This document shows, piece by piece, positions 7,538-14,104 of a DNA stretch of 16,353 nucleotides (its first letter is position 1; the number at the start of each line of letters is the position of its first letter). Below the pieces are notes generated by a model that saw only the letters and a program-made list of their open reading frames with translations, had not been told where the DNA came from and did no database searches. The position numbers and the translations under genes are program-made. The stretch covers positions 1-16,353 of the forward strand of contig JBIIJN010000062.1 of NCBI GenBank assembly GCA_044233745.1, in the 5' to 3' direction. The DNA comes from UBA6165 sp044233745. Lineage in GTDB: Bacteria > Bacteroidota > Bacteroidia > Flavobacteriales_D > Crocinitomicaceae.

Positions 7538-9046
7538 TTAATTCAATTGTTTCCAAGGTAAATATACACAAAATTGAGTGCCAATGCCCTCTTCGCTTTC
7601 ACATATTATTTTTCCGCCCAACATATCTACATGCCGCGAAACGATGTGCAGACCCAAACCAGTTCCTTTGATTTCTTGTGCATTAGAAGCCCTGAAAAAA
7701 CGGGTGAATAAATTTTGCAATTCGGACTGAGGAATTCCCATGCCATGGTCCTTTATGCAAATCACAAATTCGTTGCTTTCTATAGCTGTGGTAACCAAAA
7801 CAGAACTCTTCTCGTCGGAATATTTTAAGCCATTCGAAATCAAATTAATCAAAATGGATTTGAGCAAAAATGGATCTGTTTCGATACAACTGATAGCATT
7901 CATCACCTGAATCTCTTGCCCAATTTTTTTAACACCTGCTGTTTCTTCCAGACACTCTTCCAATAATTTACTTAAATCGATGCGCTGCACATTGAGGTTC
8001 ACCACGCCTGAATCAATTTTATCTAAGGAAAGAAAATCATTCAACAAGCTGGTCATATACACCACCGATTGCTGAATACGCGTAATGTGCTTGCTGATTT
8101 TCTCTTTGTCGTCGAGTTCCACATATTTCCGAATGAGGTCGGCTGAGGAACTCATTGTGGTTAATGGTGTTCTAAACTCGTGCGAAGCAAAAGAAACAAA
8201 GCGCGATTTGAGTAAATTCAGGCGGCGTTGTTCTTCGATGTTTTTTTCAAGCGATTCTTCAGTTTTTTTCTGCTGTGTAATGTTGTTTTCTACGATCAAT
8301 ATGCGACTAAATTTACCAGAAGTGTCTTTCAACAAACTGGCATTTACCATATAGTATTCATTGTCTTTGTCGATAAACTCTGCTGCCACGGCGCCTACTT
8401 CGATGAGTTTATTGAGCATATTCAACAGCTTTCTGCGATTATCAAAATTGATTTCTACATAATCTTGACCCAAAATATCCAAGGGGTCATGTTTCAAGCG
8501 CACAAACTCCATTCCGTCGGCATAATCAATCTTGAAATCCAAGTTGAGTACATAAATGGCGCCTGTTGGAAAATGCTTGGATATCGATTCATAGAGCTGT
8601 TTGCTTTCATACAATTCCTTGGTGCGTTCTGCTACAATCTGCTCCAAGTTTTCATTGATGCGCAACACCTCATCTTGTGCTTTTTTGCGGATGTGAATAT
8701 CTGTTATCAGTGCAGATACAAAACGTTCGCCATTTTGGTCTTGAAAAGAGTTGAGACTAATTTCAACGGGAAACCTAGAGCCATCCTTTCGTTGCCCAAA
8801 CAAGGTCATGCCTGAACCCATTTGGCGATTGACAGGACGCTTTTGGTAACCATCTCGGGTTGTTACGTGCTTGTTTCGAAATTCATGCGGAATGAGCACC
8901 TCTATTTTTTGACCAATCAGCTCATTTTTACTGTATCCGAATAATTTTTCGGTTCTCGGATTCACCAAACGGATGCTTCCCGTCATGTCGGTAAGTATGA
9001 GGCCTTCCTGAATTGTATTAAACACTATTTCGTAAACGCCATCCAT
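7538..9046 (-). CDS. Soluble PAS-PAS sensor histidine kinase
   Basis: A 502-residue histidine kinase without transmembrane segments, so the sensor is cytoplasmic. PAS domain 1 covers about residues 3-118 (FNTIQEGLILTDMTGSI to SALITDIHIRKK) and resembles the FixL-type S-box PAS. A coiled-coil linker runs about 118-150, and a more divergent second PAS covers about 150-260. The dimerisation/phosphoacceptor box is SHEFRTPL with His289. The ATPase domain has the N box with Asn405 (NLISNGLKYSDE), the G1 box DHGMGIP and the G2 box GTGLGL (461-466). All catalytic motifs are intact. The gene sits 12 bases after the DUF4301 gene and three bases before its response regulator, so one transcript is likely. 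The signal is unknown; PAS ligands can be heme, flavin or small molecules. Confidence 0.93.
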   Translation of the reverse strand: MDGVYEIVFNTIQEGLILTDMTGSIRLVNPRTEKLFGYSKNELIGQKIEVLIPHEFRNKHVTTRDGYQKRPVNRQMGSGMTLFGQRKDGSRFPVEISLNSFQDQNGERFVSALITDIHIRKKAQDEVLRINENLEQIVAERTKELYESKQLYESISKHFPTGAIYVLNLDFKIDYADGMEFVRLKHDPLDILGQDYVEINFDNRRKLLNMLNKLIEVGAVAAEFIDKDNEYYMVNASLLKDTSGKFSRILIVENNITQQKKTEESLEKNIEEQRRLNLLKSRFVSFASHEFRTPLTTMSSSADLIRKYVELDDKEKISKHITRIQQSVVYMTSLLNDFLSLDKIDSGVVNLNVQRIDLSKLLEECLEETAGVKKIGQEIQVMNAISCIETDPFLLKSILINLISNGLKYSDEKSSVLVTTAIESNEFVICIKDHGMGIPQSELQNLFTRFFRASNAQEIKGTGLGLHIVSRHVDMLGGKIICESEEGIGTQFCVYLPWKQLN

Positions 9047-9058
9047 TGCTTGCTCTAT

Positions 9059-10462
9059 CTATTTATTTCCAAAATGTTTGTTGTCCAACAAATTCAAGAC
9101 ATCTTTTACCGGACTAAAAACTTCCGAAGAAACCTCGACAAAAACAGTAATCCAATCGGCCATACTACCGTTCCACAGACCCGGCTTTTCCAAAAACTTG
9201 ATTTGCCTACCGTTCCATTTCTTATCTACCACCATGTAGGTCTGCTCGTCCTGAAAATTGAATAAATCGAATTTGTTTCCGTCAAAATCGCAGGTATCCA
9301 AAGCCATAATCACAGGATTGAAGTGCGTGCTTTTTACTAAGGTAAGCATTTGTTCTGTATCGTGAGCAATTTGTGCCTTTTCAATTATTTGTTTCTCTAC
9401 TTTTCCATTTTGTTTCACCCAAAATGGTCCTCCGCCAGGTTGACCTTCGTTTCTCACCATACCACAAACCCTTTTGGGACGCAAAAGCCAGCGATTGATT
9501 TCTTCGTCGGTAGTTGGAATCATTTCTTCGCTATAGAACATTTTAAAGCGGGCGTTCAATTCCAAAAGCAAGATTATGCGCTCAGGAAGTGCTGCATGCG
9601 AAATGGCCTCAAGATGATGATTCAAATCCAACAGCACACCACCCAAAAAAGCATAGGTTTGTGATGAGTTATCATGATTCAAATGCTGAATATTATCAAT
9701 GTTCTTGATGAAAATGAAGCGAGAATCAATTGCGTTTAAATTCTCAAGTAAAGCACCATGACCAGCAGGTCGAGTTAAGGGAAAACCATCCTGACCCATA
9801 ACCAGCGTGCCATCGGCATTGAAAACCAAACTATCAGAATTTTTGTTTTGTTCTGAATATGTGACCTGAGCTTGATAGGCTGAAAGCTCAGTAATCGATT
9901 TTACAGCAGTTTGTATTTGAGGTAGAAAATCGAAATTAACCGTGAAATGTATTTTAGCTGTATTGGAAAAGGCCTTGCAAATTTGCAACACATGTTCTTG
10001 GAACGGATTCAAAACAAAATAATCATATTCATGAAATGCAATAAGCCCTTTGGGAAGCGATCCAAAACCAAGCCCCTCATCCTCAACAATATATGCCGCG
10101 AAATCTTTCAAGTTCATTTCACCTGAATCTAATTTTGCTTTAATCTCTTCATCGACCAAGCGACTAAAGGCAAAATCGTTGATATGATTGAGGAAGCGTT
10201 CAACTTTCATGCGATTTTCCTCGTCAGAATGCTTAAAAAAATCGTACAAGAACTCGAACATGCGCGAACCTGAACCAGAAGCTGGAATAAAGAAACACAA
10301 ATCGCGCTGTTTGTCTAAAAAACGCGTGGCCCAAGCCGACTCCTCTTCTTTACTCATTCTCAAAATGCCATGTTGAATCGAACAGGCTTGCGCCAACTCA
10401 ATTTTCGGCACATCTTGAAAAACCATGCGCCGCTGTTCCTCCTCGCTTTGTTTCGATATCAT
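9059..10462 (-). CDS. DUF4301 family nucleotidyltransferase-like protein
   Basis: A 467-residue protein matching the DUF4301 family found mainly in Bacteroidota. Residues 57-67 (FFIPASGSGSR) are a strand plus a Gly-rich loop with a terminal Arg, like the nucleotide-binding loop of sugar-phosphate nucleotidylyltransferases. Lys138 in LPKGLIAFH and the R231-P-A-G-H235-G segment are further family-like motifs. These suggest a UDP-sugar-pyrophosphorylase-like fold, but the reaction is not established and I do not assign one. There is no signal peptide. The gene opens the unit leading to the kinase and regulator, 12 bases before the kinase start. Its own start is 72 bp from the divergent methyltransferase gene. 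Whether it supplies or senses the signal of the two-component pair is speculative. Confidence 0.82.
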   Translation of the reverse strand: MISKQSEEEQRRMVFQDVPKIELAQACSIQHGILRMSKEEESAWATRFLDKQRDLCFFIPASGSGSRMFEFLYDFFKHSDEENRMKVERFLNHINDFAFSRLVDEEIKAKLDSGEMNLKDFAAYIVEDEGLGFGSLPKGLIAFHEYDYFVLNPFQEHVLQICKAFSNTAKIHFTVNFDFLPQIQTAVKSITELSAYQAQVTYSEQNKNSDSLVFNADGTLVMGQDGFPLTRPAGHGALLENLNAIDSRFIFIKNIDNIQHLNHDNSSQTYAFLGGVLLDLNHHLEAISHAALPERIILLLELNARFKMFYSEEMIPTTDEEINRWLLRPKRVCGMVRNEGQPGGGPFWVKQNGKVEKQIIEKAQIAHDTEQMLTLVKSTHFNPVIMALDTCDFDGNKFDLFNFQDEQTYMVVDKKWNGRQIKFLEKPGLWNGSMADWITVFVEVSSEVFSPVKDVLNLLDNKHFGNK

Positions 10463-10510
10463 TTAAGCCCTAATTTTGTGCAAAATAACAAAATATCGTG
10501 CAACTATAGA

Positions 10511-10518
10511 TACTTTTG
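10511..10518 (+). promoter_or_regulatory. Putative -7 promoter element of the methyltransferase gene
   Basis: TACTTTTG matches TAnnTTTG and ends 16 bases before the ATG at 10535, in the 72-bp divergent gap with the DUF4301 gene. No TTG lies at the right distance upstream. Confidence 0.45.
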
Positions 10519-10534
10519 AAGCTTATCCAAACAC

Positions 10535-11299
10535 ATGAATCGCTATTGGTCTCATATTCATCACTTTGTTAACGCCAAAAAACGACATGGCATTCACTCG
10601 CCTTTTGTATATCAGCTCTCTGACGAATGCTTATCTGTGCCCTGGGATCAAAGCGATCAAGCTCTCTTAAAAAACCAGTTTAAAAAACTCAATCAAAACC
10701 AACAAATTATTCGCATAACGGATTTTGGAGCGGGGTCTAAACACATGGGCAACGAGCGCAAAATAAGTGACATATTTAAAAATAGCCGCTCCAGCAAGCG
10801 ATATGCCCAGCTCCTCTATCAATTGAGTCGTTTCTACCAACCTAAGCGCATTTTAGAACTGGGCACTTCTTTGGCCTGGGGTACACTGCACTTGCATCTG
10901 GGACATCCTCAGTCCATCATCGACACCATTGAAGGTTGTCCGCAAACCAACGCTGTTTCGCAAAATCTTTTTCCTTTAGAAACAAACAACATCAACTTCC
11001 ACAATGCACGATTTGAAGATTATTTTCAATCACTGAATGAAGAAAAATATGATTTGATTTTCATTGATGGCAACCACAGAGGATTAGCGCTTTTGTCTTA
11101 CATCGAACAACTTACACCCTATGCGCACAATGGCACTTTGTGGATTTTAGACGATATCCGTTGGTCAGATGATATGTGGGATGCTTGGGAAAAAATCGTT
11201 GAAAATCCGCAATTTCATCTCAGCATCGACTTCGGCAGAATGGCATTGGTTTCCTACCGGAAACAACAAGAAAAAGAGCATTTTATGCTTCGGTTGTGA
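10535..11299 (+). CDS. Class I SAM-dependent methyltransferase
   Basis: A 254-residue cytoplasmic protein. SAM motif I is RILELGTSLAWGT, with Glu108-Leu-Gly-Thr forming the glycine-rich loop after the first strand. The acidic end of strand 2 is IDTIEG. The post-motif strand DLIFIDGNHRG (Asp173 to Gly183) is like that of O-methyltransferases of the Methyltransf_24 type, and LWILDDIRWSDDMWDAW follows. The N-terminal HHFVNAKKRHGIHSPFVYQL is, as I recall, a conserved opening in Bacteroidota homologues. The methyl acceptor is unknown. It is divergent from the DUF4301 gene and is followed by a 580-bp stretch without an intact gene, so it is probably transcribed alone. Confidence 0.85.
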   Translation: MNRYWSHIHHFVNAKKRHGIHSPFVYQLSDECLSVPWDQSDQALLKNQFKKLNQNQQIIRITDFGAGSKHMGNERKISDIFKNSRSSKRYAQLLYQLSRFYQPKRILELGTSLAWGTLHLHLGHPQSIIDTIEGCPQTNAVSQNLFPLETNNINFHNARFEDYFQSLNEEKYDLIFIDGNHRGLALLSYIEQLTPYAHNGTLWILDDIRWSDDMWDAWEKIVENPQFHLSIDFGRMALVSYRKQQEKEHFMLRL

Positions 11300-11879
11300 A
11301 CCCAATGATTCATTTATAAAGAAAAGTGGGGAATTCAAAAATATTAAACCAAGGGCAAAACAGCTTTTATCATATTGGTGTTTCAATACTTTAACGCTAA
11401 AAAATAAAATTAAAAACACATTTCTTTTAGGGGCATTTATAGTAATAATGATAAAAAGTACATGCAGCAAAAACGAACAAAAAATAGTCAGTGACAAAGA
11501 AAAAATTACATAAGAAGCAACACAACCAGCATGCGAACAAGGATTCACAGACTCCATAACAGTTGATTTGCGCAACAATTAATTACTACTTTGGAGAATA
11601 ACCATTGTGCCTATTCGCATAATTTGTAATGTTCGTGACTGCCATTTCAGCTGAAAAGAGCACTGAAAAAAAAATTAGGCAACCAAGAATTCAATTTATT
11701 AGAATTCTATGCTTTAGCTCATTAACGTTTTCTAAAAACTTGCAAGGAATGTGGACAATTGCTACCCAATCCTAAAACCTTGGTTGCAGATGACATTATC
11801 ATTGGCACAATTTATTACTTTCGCGAAACATCTTATGGGTTGGAGCTGTTAGGCACTATGCCCTATTAAAAGCGAAAAA
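11300..11879 (+). pseudogene. 580-bp gap with possible remnants of a small lipoprotein gene
   Basis: No intact gene is seen on either strand. From 11409 there is a 34-codon stretch ending at a TAA (11511-11513) that reads like a lipoprotein signal: Ile-Lys-Asn-Thr, a run of about 12 hydrophobic residues, then STCSKNEQK. It begins with ATT where an ATG would be expected, and its Cys lacks a proper lipobox. In a different frame, about 11651-11869 reads as plausible protein (LGNQEFNLLEFYALAH, one TAA at 11723-11725, then TCKECGQLLPNPK and 35 further residues to a TAA at 11867). Stops and frame changes separate the pieces. A decayed small secreted-protein gene is my best reading; chance open frames in noncoding DNA are the alternative. 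The family was not recognised. Confidence 0.3.
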
Positions 11880-12428
11880 ATGAAAATTTATACAAAAAAA
11901 GGCGACCAAGGCGAAACATCCTTGATTGGCGGTATGCGGGTTCCCAAATACGATTTGCGTATTGAATCCTATGGAACCGTTGACGAATTAAACTCCCATT
12001 TGGGTTTGCTACGCGACCAAGATATTGATAGTCAATATAAAGCACAAATCATTGAAATTCAACAAATTCTCTTCACCATTGGCTCACATTTGGCGGTTGG
12101 AAAAGAAGGCAGTTCGATGAAATTACCCGAATTGCGTTTGGAACATATCGAGTTCCTCGAAAAAGAGATTGATACCATGGACGAAGCCTTGCCTCCGATG
12201 CGTTTTTTCGTGTTACCAGGTGGACAAACAGCCATATCTCAAGCCCATGTGGCACGCTGCGTTTGTCGGAGAGCCGAACGCCTCGTTGTTCATTTATCCA
12301 GTGAAGAGACAGTAAACCCCCTTATTTTAACCTATCTAAACCGATTAAGTGATTTTTTATTTACGCTAAGTAGAAAAATTGCATTAGATTTAGGAGCTGA
12401 AGAACAACCTTGGATTCCAGAAAAATAA
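11880..12428 (+). CDS. PduO-type cob(I)alamin adenosyltransferase
   Basis: A 182-residue protein of the PduO/ATR family, which transfers the adenosyl group of ATP to cob(I)alamin to make adenosylcobalamin. The N-terminal ATP-binding segment is intact (YTKKGDQGETSLIGG, residues 4-18), followed by ESYGTVDELNSHLG. The signature R126-C-V-C-R-R-A-E-R134 and the helix YLNRLSDFLFTLSR (from about residue 154) carry the conserved ATP and cobalamin contacts. Length is normal for a single-domain ATR. It acts in the cytoplasm and supports B12-dependent enzymes such as methylmalonyl-CoA mutase; no such enzyme lies in this window. The ATG at 11880 follows a purine-rich GCGAAAAA. In my recollection this gene, the DUF2795 gene and secA are often neighbours in flavobacteria. 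Confidence 0.93.
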   Translation: MKIYTKKGDQGETSLIGGMRVPKYDLRIESYGTVDELNSHLGLLRDQDIDSQYKAQIIEIQQILFTIGSHLAVGKEGSSMKLPELRLEHIEFLEKEIDTMDEALPPMRFFVLPGGQTAISQAHVARCVCRRAERLVVHLSSEETVNPLILTYLNRLSDFLFTLSRKIALDLGAEEQPWIPEK

Positions 12429-12494
12429 TTTATCAATTCGAAAGCCTATCATCTAATTTAAAAAAATGTATTTTATTTCTAGAAAAACCAAATT

Positions 12495-12521
12495 TTGATT
12501 TTTTCAAAATGTTTATTTTTG
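12495..12521 (+). promoter_or_regulatory. Putative promoter very close to the barrel-protein start
   Basis: TATTTTTG at 12514-12521 matches the TAnnTTTG -7 element, with TTG at 12495-12497, a spacing of 16 bases (slightly short). The -7 element ends only four bases before the ATG at 12526, so the transcript would begin at or near the start codon and could be leaderless. Confidence 0.45.
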
Positions 12522-12525
12522 TTCA

Positions 12526-13449
12526 ATGAGAAAATTTACGCGCACAATATTGTTTTCAACCTTCATTTTCTTCACAAACTTTAAATCCGTGCTGAGTCAA
12601 AAGGAAGAAATAAGAACTTTCTCTAAAGAGTCAGTACCATCACAAAGCATGGAAGTAGGTTTACTCGACCCTATTGGTTATCCTCTAGGATTACAATACA
12701 GTTTAATGCTCTCCCACAAAAGCAGCGTGGTTTTAGGCATTGGAATGTTTAGTTATGGTAGCGGTTTTCGCTACTTTATTAACGACCCTCGATCAAATAG
12801 ACTCCTGTTTTCAGCCGGAATTCAAGGGAGCTGGCTGTGGGAGTCATCCGGTTTAAACGATGAAAATCAAGTAGAAGAAAGTCGGGGACATGCTTTATAT
12901 GCACCGATTGGTATTCATTATTGGGGTAAGCGAAACTTTTCAAGTTCTTTGGCAATAGGGCCTTTGTGGCTCGATACTCCCGGTTATTTGGGTTACGAAA
13001 ATGGCCCGTTTCAATTGTATATCACGGCAAGTTTGGGTTTACGATTTGGCTATAAAGTTGGGAATGCCAAAAGCATTGACCCTATCAAAATGCGACATAT
13101 CATAAGTGGAAGAATCGGTCTTATTAATCCCTTTGCTGGTTTGGTCTATGAATTCTTATTCACCCCTTGGTTATCTGGAGAGGCTTCGATCGGACTACTC
13201 GGAATAGGAGGGGGCATTAATGCCTATTATCCCGGATTGAGACCGGGTAGGTTTTCAATGAAAGCAGGTATACAGGCAGGAATTTCAATCGGTTATTTTG
13301 ATCCTGAGCCAACATTTCACTTTCCTCTAGGGATAAACTATTTGACCAAAAATCATTGGCTTTTTGGAATTGATATTGGACCGCAGCATTACGATGAGTT
13401 TGAATTGTCTTATGGAATTTCTGGAAGAATAGGAATACTTTTGAAATGA
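12526..13449 (+). CDS. Unrecognised secreted protein, probable duplicated outer-membrane beta-barrel
   Basis: I do not recognise this 307-residue protein. It starts with a signal peptide (MRKF, then hydrophobic residues 8-19, probable cleavage near SVLSQ25). The mature part is made of short alternating glycine/aromatic strands such as VVLGIGMFSYGSGFRYF, with a final strand GISGRIGILLK, typical of outer-membrane barrels. Two homologous halves are visible. LLDPIG at 46-51 matches LINPFAG at 199-205, SAGIQG at 96-101 matches KAGIQAG at 246-252, and APIGIHYWGKRN at 126 matches FPLGINYLTKNH at 266. The offset is about 140-153 residues. The gene lies between the cobalamin adenosyltransferase and the DUF2795-secA pair, with short AT-rich gaps on both sides. 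Start choice fits the signal peptide. Role unknown. Confidence 0.75.
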   Translation: MRKFTRTILFSTFIFFTNFKSVLSQKEEIRTFSKESVPSQSMEVGLLDPIGYPLGLQYSLMLSHKSSVVLGIGMFSYGSGFRYFINDPRSNRLLFSAGIQGSWLWESSGLNDENQVEESRGHALYAPIGIHYWGKRNFSSSLAIGPLWLDTPGYLGYENGPFQLYITASLGLRFGYKVGNAKSIDPIKMRHIISGRIGLINPFAGLVYEFLFTPWLSGEASIGLLGIGGGINAYYPGLRPGRFSMKAGIQAGISIGYFDPEPTFHFPLGINYLTKNHWLFGIDIGPQHYDEFELSYGISGRIGILLK

Positions 13450-13521
13450 AGAAAAGGATTGAAAAAGCGAACGATTTAATAAACAAATAGCTTGGCGTCG
13501 CTAATAAATAGGTGTAACAAA

Positions 13522-13550
13522 CTTATTCTTCTGAAATAAGATTGTTTTTA
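13522..13550 (+). terminator. Weak hairpin, possible terminator of the barrel gene
   Basis: CTTATT (13522-13527) pairs with AATAAG (13535-13540) around a 7-base loop, and a short T run follows three bases later. The stem is AT-rich and the T run is displaced, so this is weak. The rest of the 230-bp gap 13450-13679 holds only the promoter of the next gene. Confidence 0.2.
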
Positions 13551-13614
13551 ATAGACTAGACAACAAACTAAGAATATATTCAACCAAAATGTAAATTAGG
13601 GTAATCAAAGTATT

Positions 13615-13646
13615 TTGTGTATTATTAAAAAATTATTATACTTTTG
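13615..13646 (+). promoter_or_regulatory. Promoter of the DUF2795 gene
   Basis: TTG at 13615-13617 (in TTTTG) is followed after 21 bases by TACTTTTG at 13639-13646. This matches both the -33 TTG and the -7 TAnnTTTG elements of Bacteroidota, and is the best promoter in the window. Transcription would start near 13651, leaving a leader of about 29 bases. Confidence 0.65.
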
Positions 13647-13679
13647 CGCGAAATTTGAAATTCATAAAATTAACATACT

Positions 13680-13901
13680 ATGTATTGGACACTAGAGTTG
13701 GCATCATATCTTGAAGACGCACCATGGCCCGCAACCAAAGACGAATTAATTGACTTCGCTATGCGCACCGGAGCACCGCTTGAGGTTGTTGAAAATTTGC
13801 AACAATTGGAAGACGAGGGCGATATGTATGAAAGCATCGAAGAAATATGGCCCGACTACCCTACCAAAGAAGACTTTTTCTTCAATGAAGATGAATATTA
13901 A
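13680..13901 (+). CDS. Small acidic DUF2795 family protein
   Basis: A 73-residue protein conserved in Bacteroidota and assigned to the DUF2795-type family. It starts MYWTLELASYLEDAPWPATK and ends in the strongly acidic FFFNEDEY. It contains 21 Asp/Glu and only three Lys/Arg, so it is very acidic. The middle (TKDELIDFAMRTGAPLEVVENLQQL) looks helical, like a small helix-turn-helix-like fold. There is no signal peptide. It has its own promoter and is followed by a strong terminator 23 bases after its stop codon, so it is expressed as a short monocistronic message ahead of secA. In my recollection the gene is a frequent neighbour of secA in this phylum. Function unknown. Confidence 0.85.
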   Translation: MYWTLELASYLEDAPWPATKDELIDFAMRTGAPLEVVENLQQLEDEGDMYESIEEIWPDYPTKEDFFFNEDEY

Positions 13902-13924
13902 TCTGAATTGGATAAAGCATATTG

Positions 13925-13953
13925 AAGACTGTCTGATTGGCAGTCTTTTTTTT
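13925..13953 (+). terminator. Rho-independent terminator after the DUF2795 gene
   Basis: AAGACTG (13925-13931) and CAGTCTT (13941-13947) form a perfect 7-bp stem with a 9-base loop, running straight into a tract of eight T (13946-13953). It separates the DUF2795 message from secA. Confidence 0.85.
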
Positions 13954-14066
13954 GTCCTAAGCACCAATAATGGTCAGCTTGGCAGACGAATCAGAAAAGC
14001 ATGTTTTTTGACAAGTCTAGCCAACAATGAAAATCACGTATTTATAATTAGATATGGATTTTACTT

Positions 14067-14074
14067 TATTTTTG
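14067..14074 (+). promoter_or_regulatory. Putative -7 promoter element of secA
   Basis: TATTTTTG matches TAnnTTTG and ends 30 bases before the secA ATG, downstream of the DUF2795 terminator. No TTG is seen at the -33 distance. Confidence 0.45.
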
Positions 14075-14104
14075 TAAGTTATTATTTGAATTAAACTAAG
14101 TACG

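Noticed and set aside
8228..8815. 195-codon open frame on the plus strand opposite the histidine kinase
   Set aside because: It lies wholly antisense to an intact kinase, has a Phe/Ile/Cys-rich composition typical of an antisense shadow, and shows no recognisable motif.
11165..11578. 137-codon minus-strand open frame with hydrophobic stretches
   Set aside because: Half of it is antisense to the methyltransferase C terminus and the rest is antisense to the lipoprotein-like remnant; its hydrophobicity comes from complementing A-rich DNA.
11687..11707. Inverted pair of GAATTC sites in the decayed segment
   Set aside because: GAATTC is itself palindromic and the flanks are AT-rich; the stem is short and no T run or other context supports a function.
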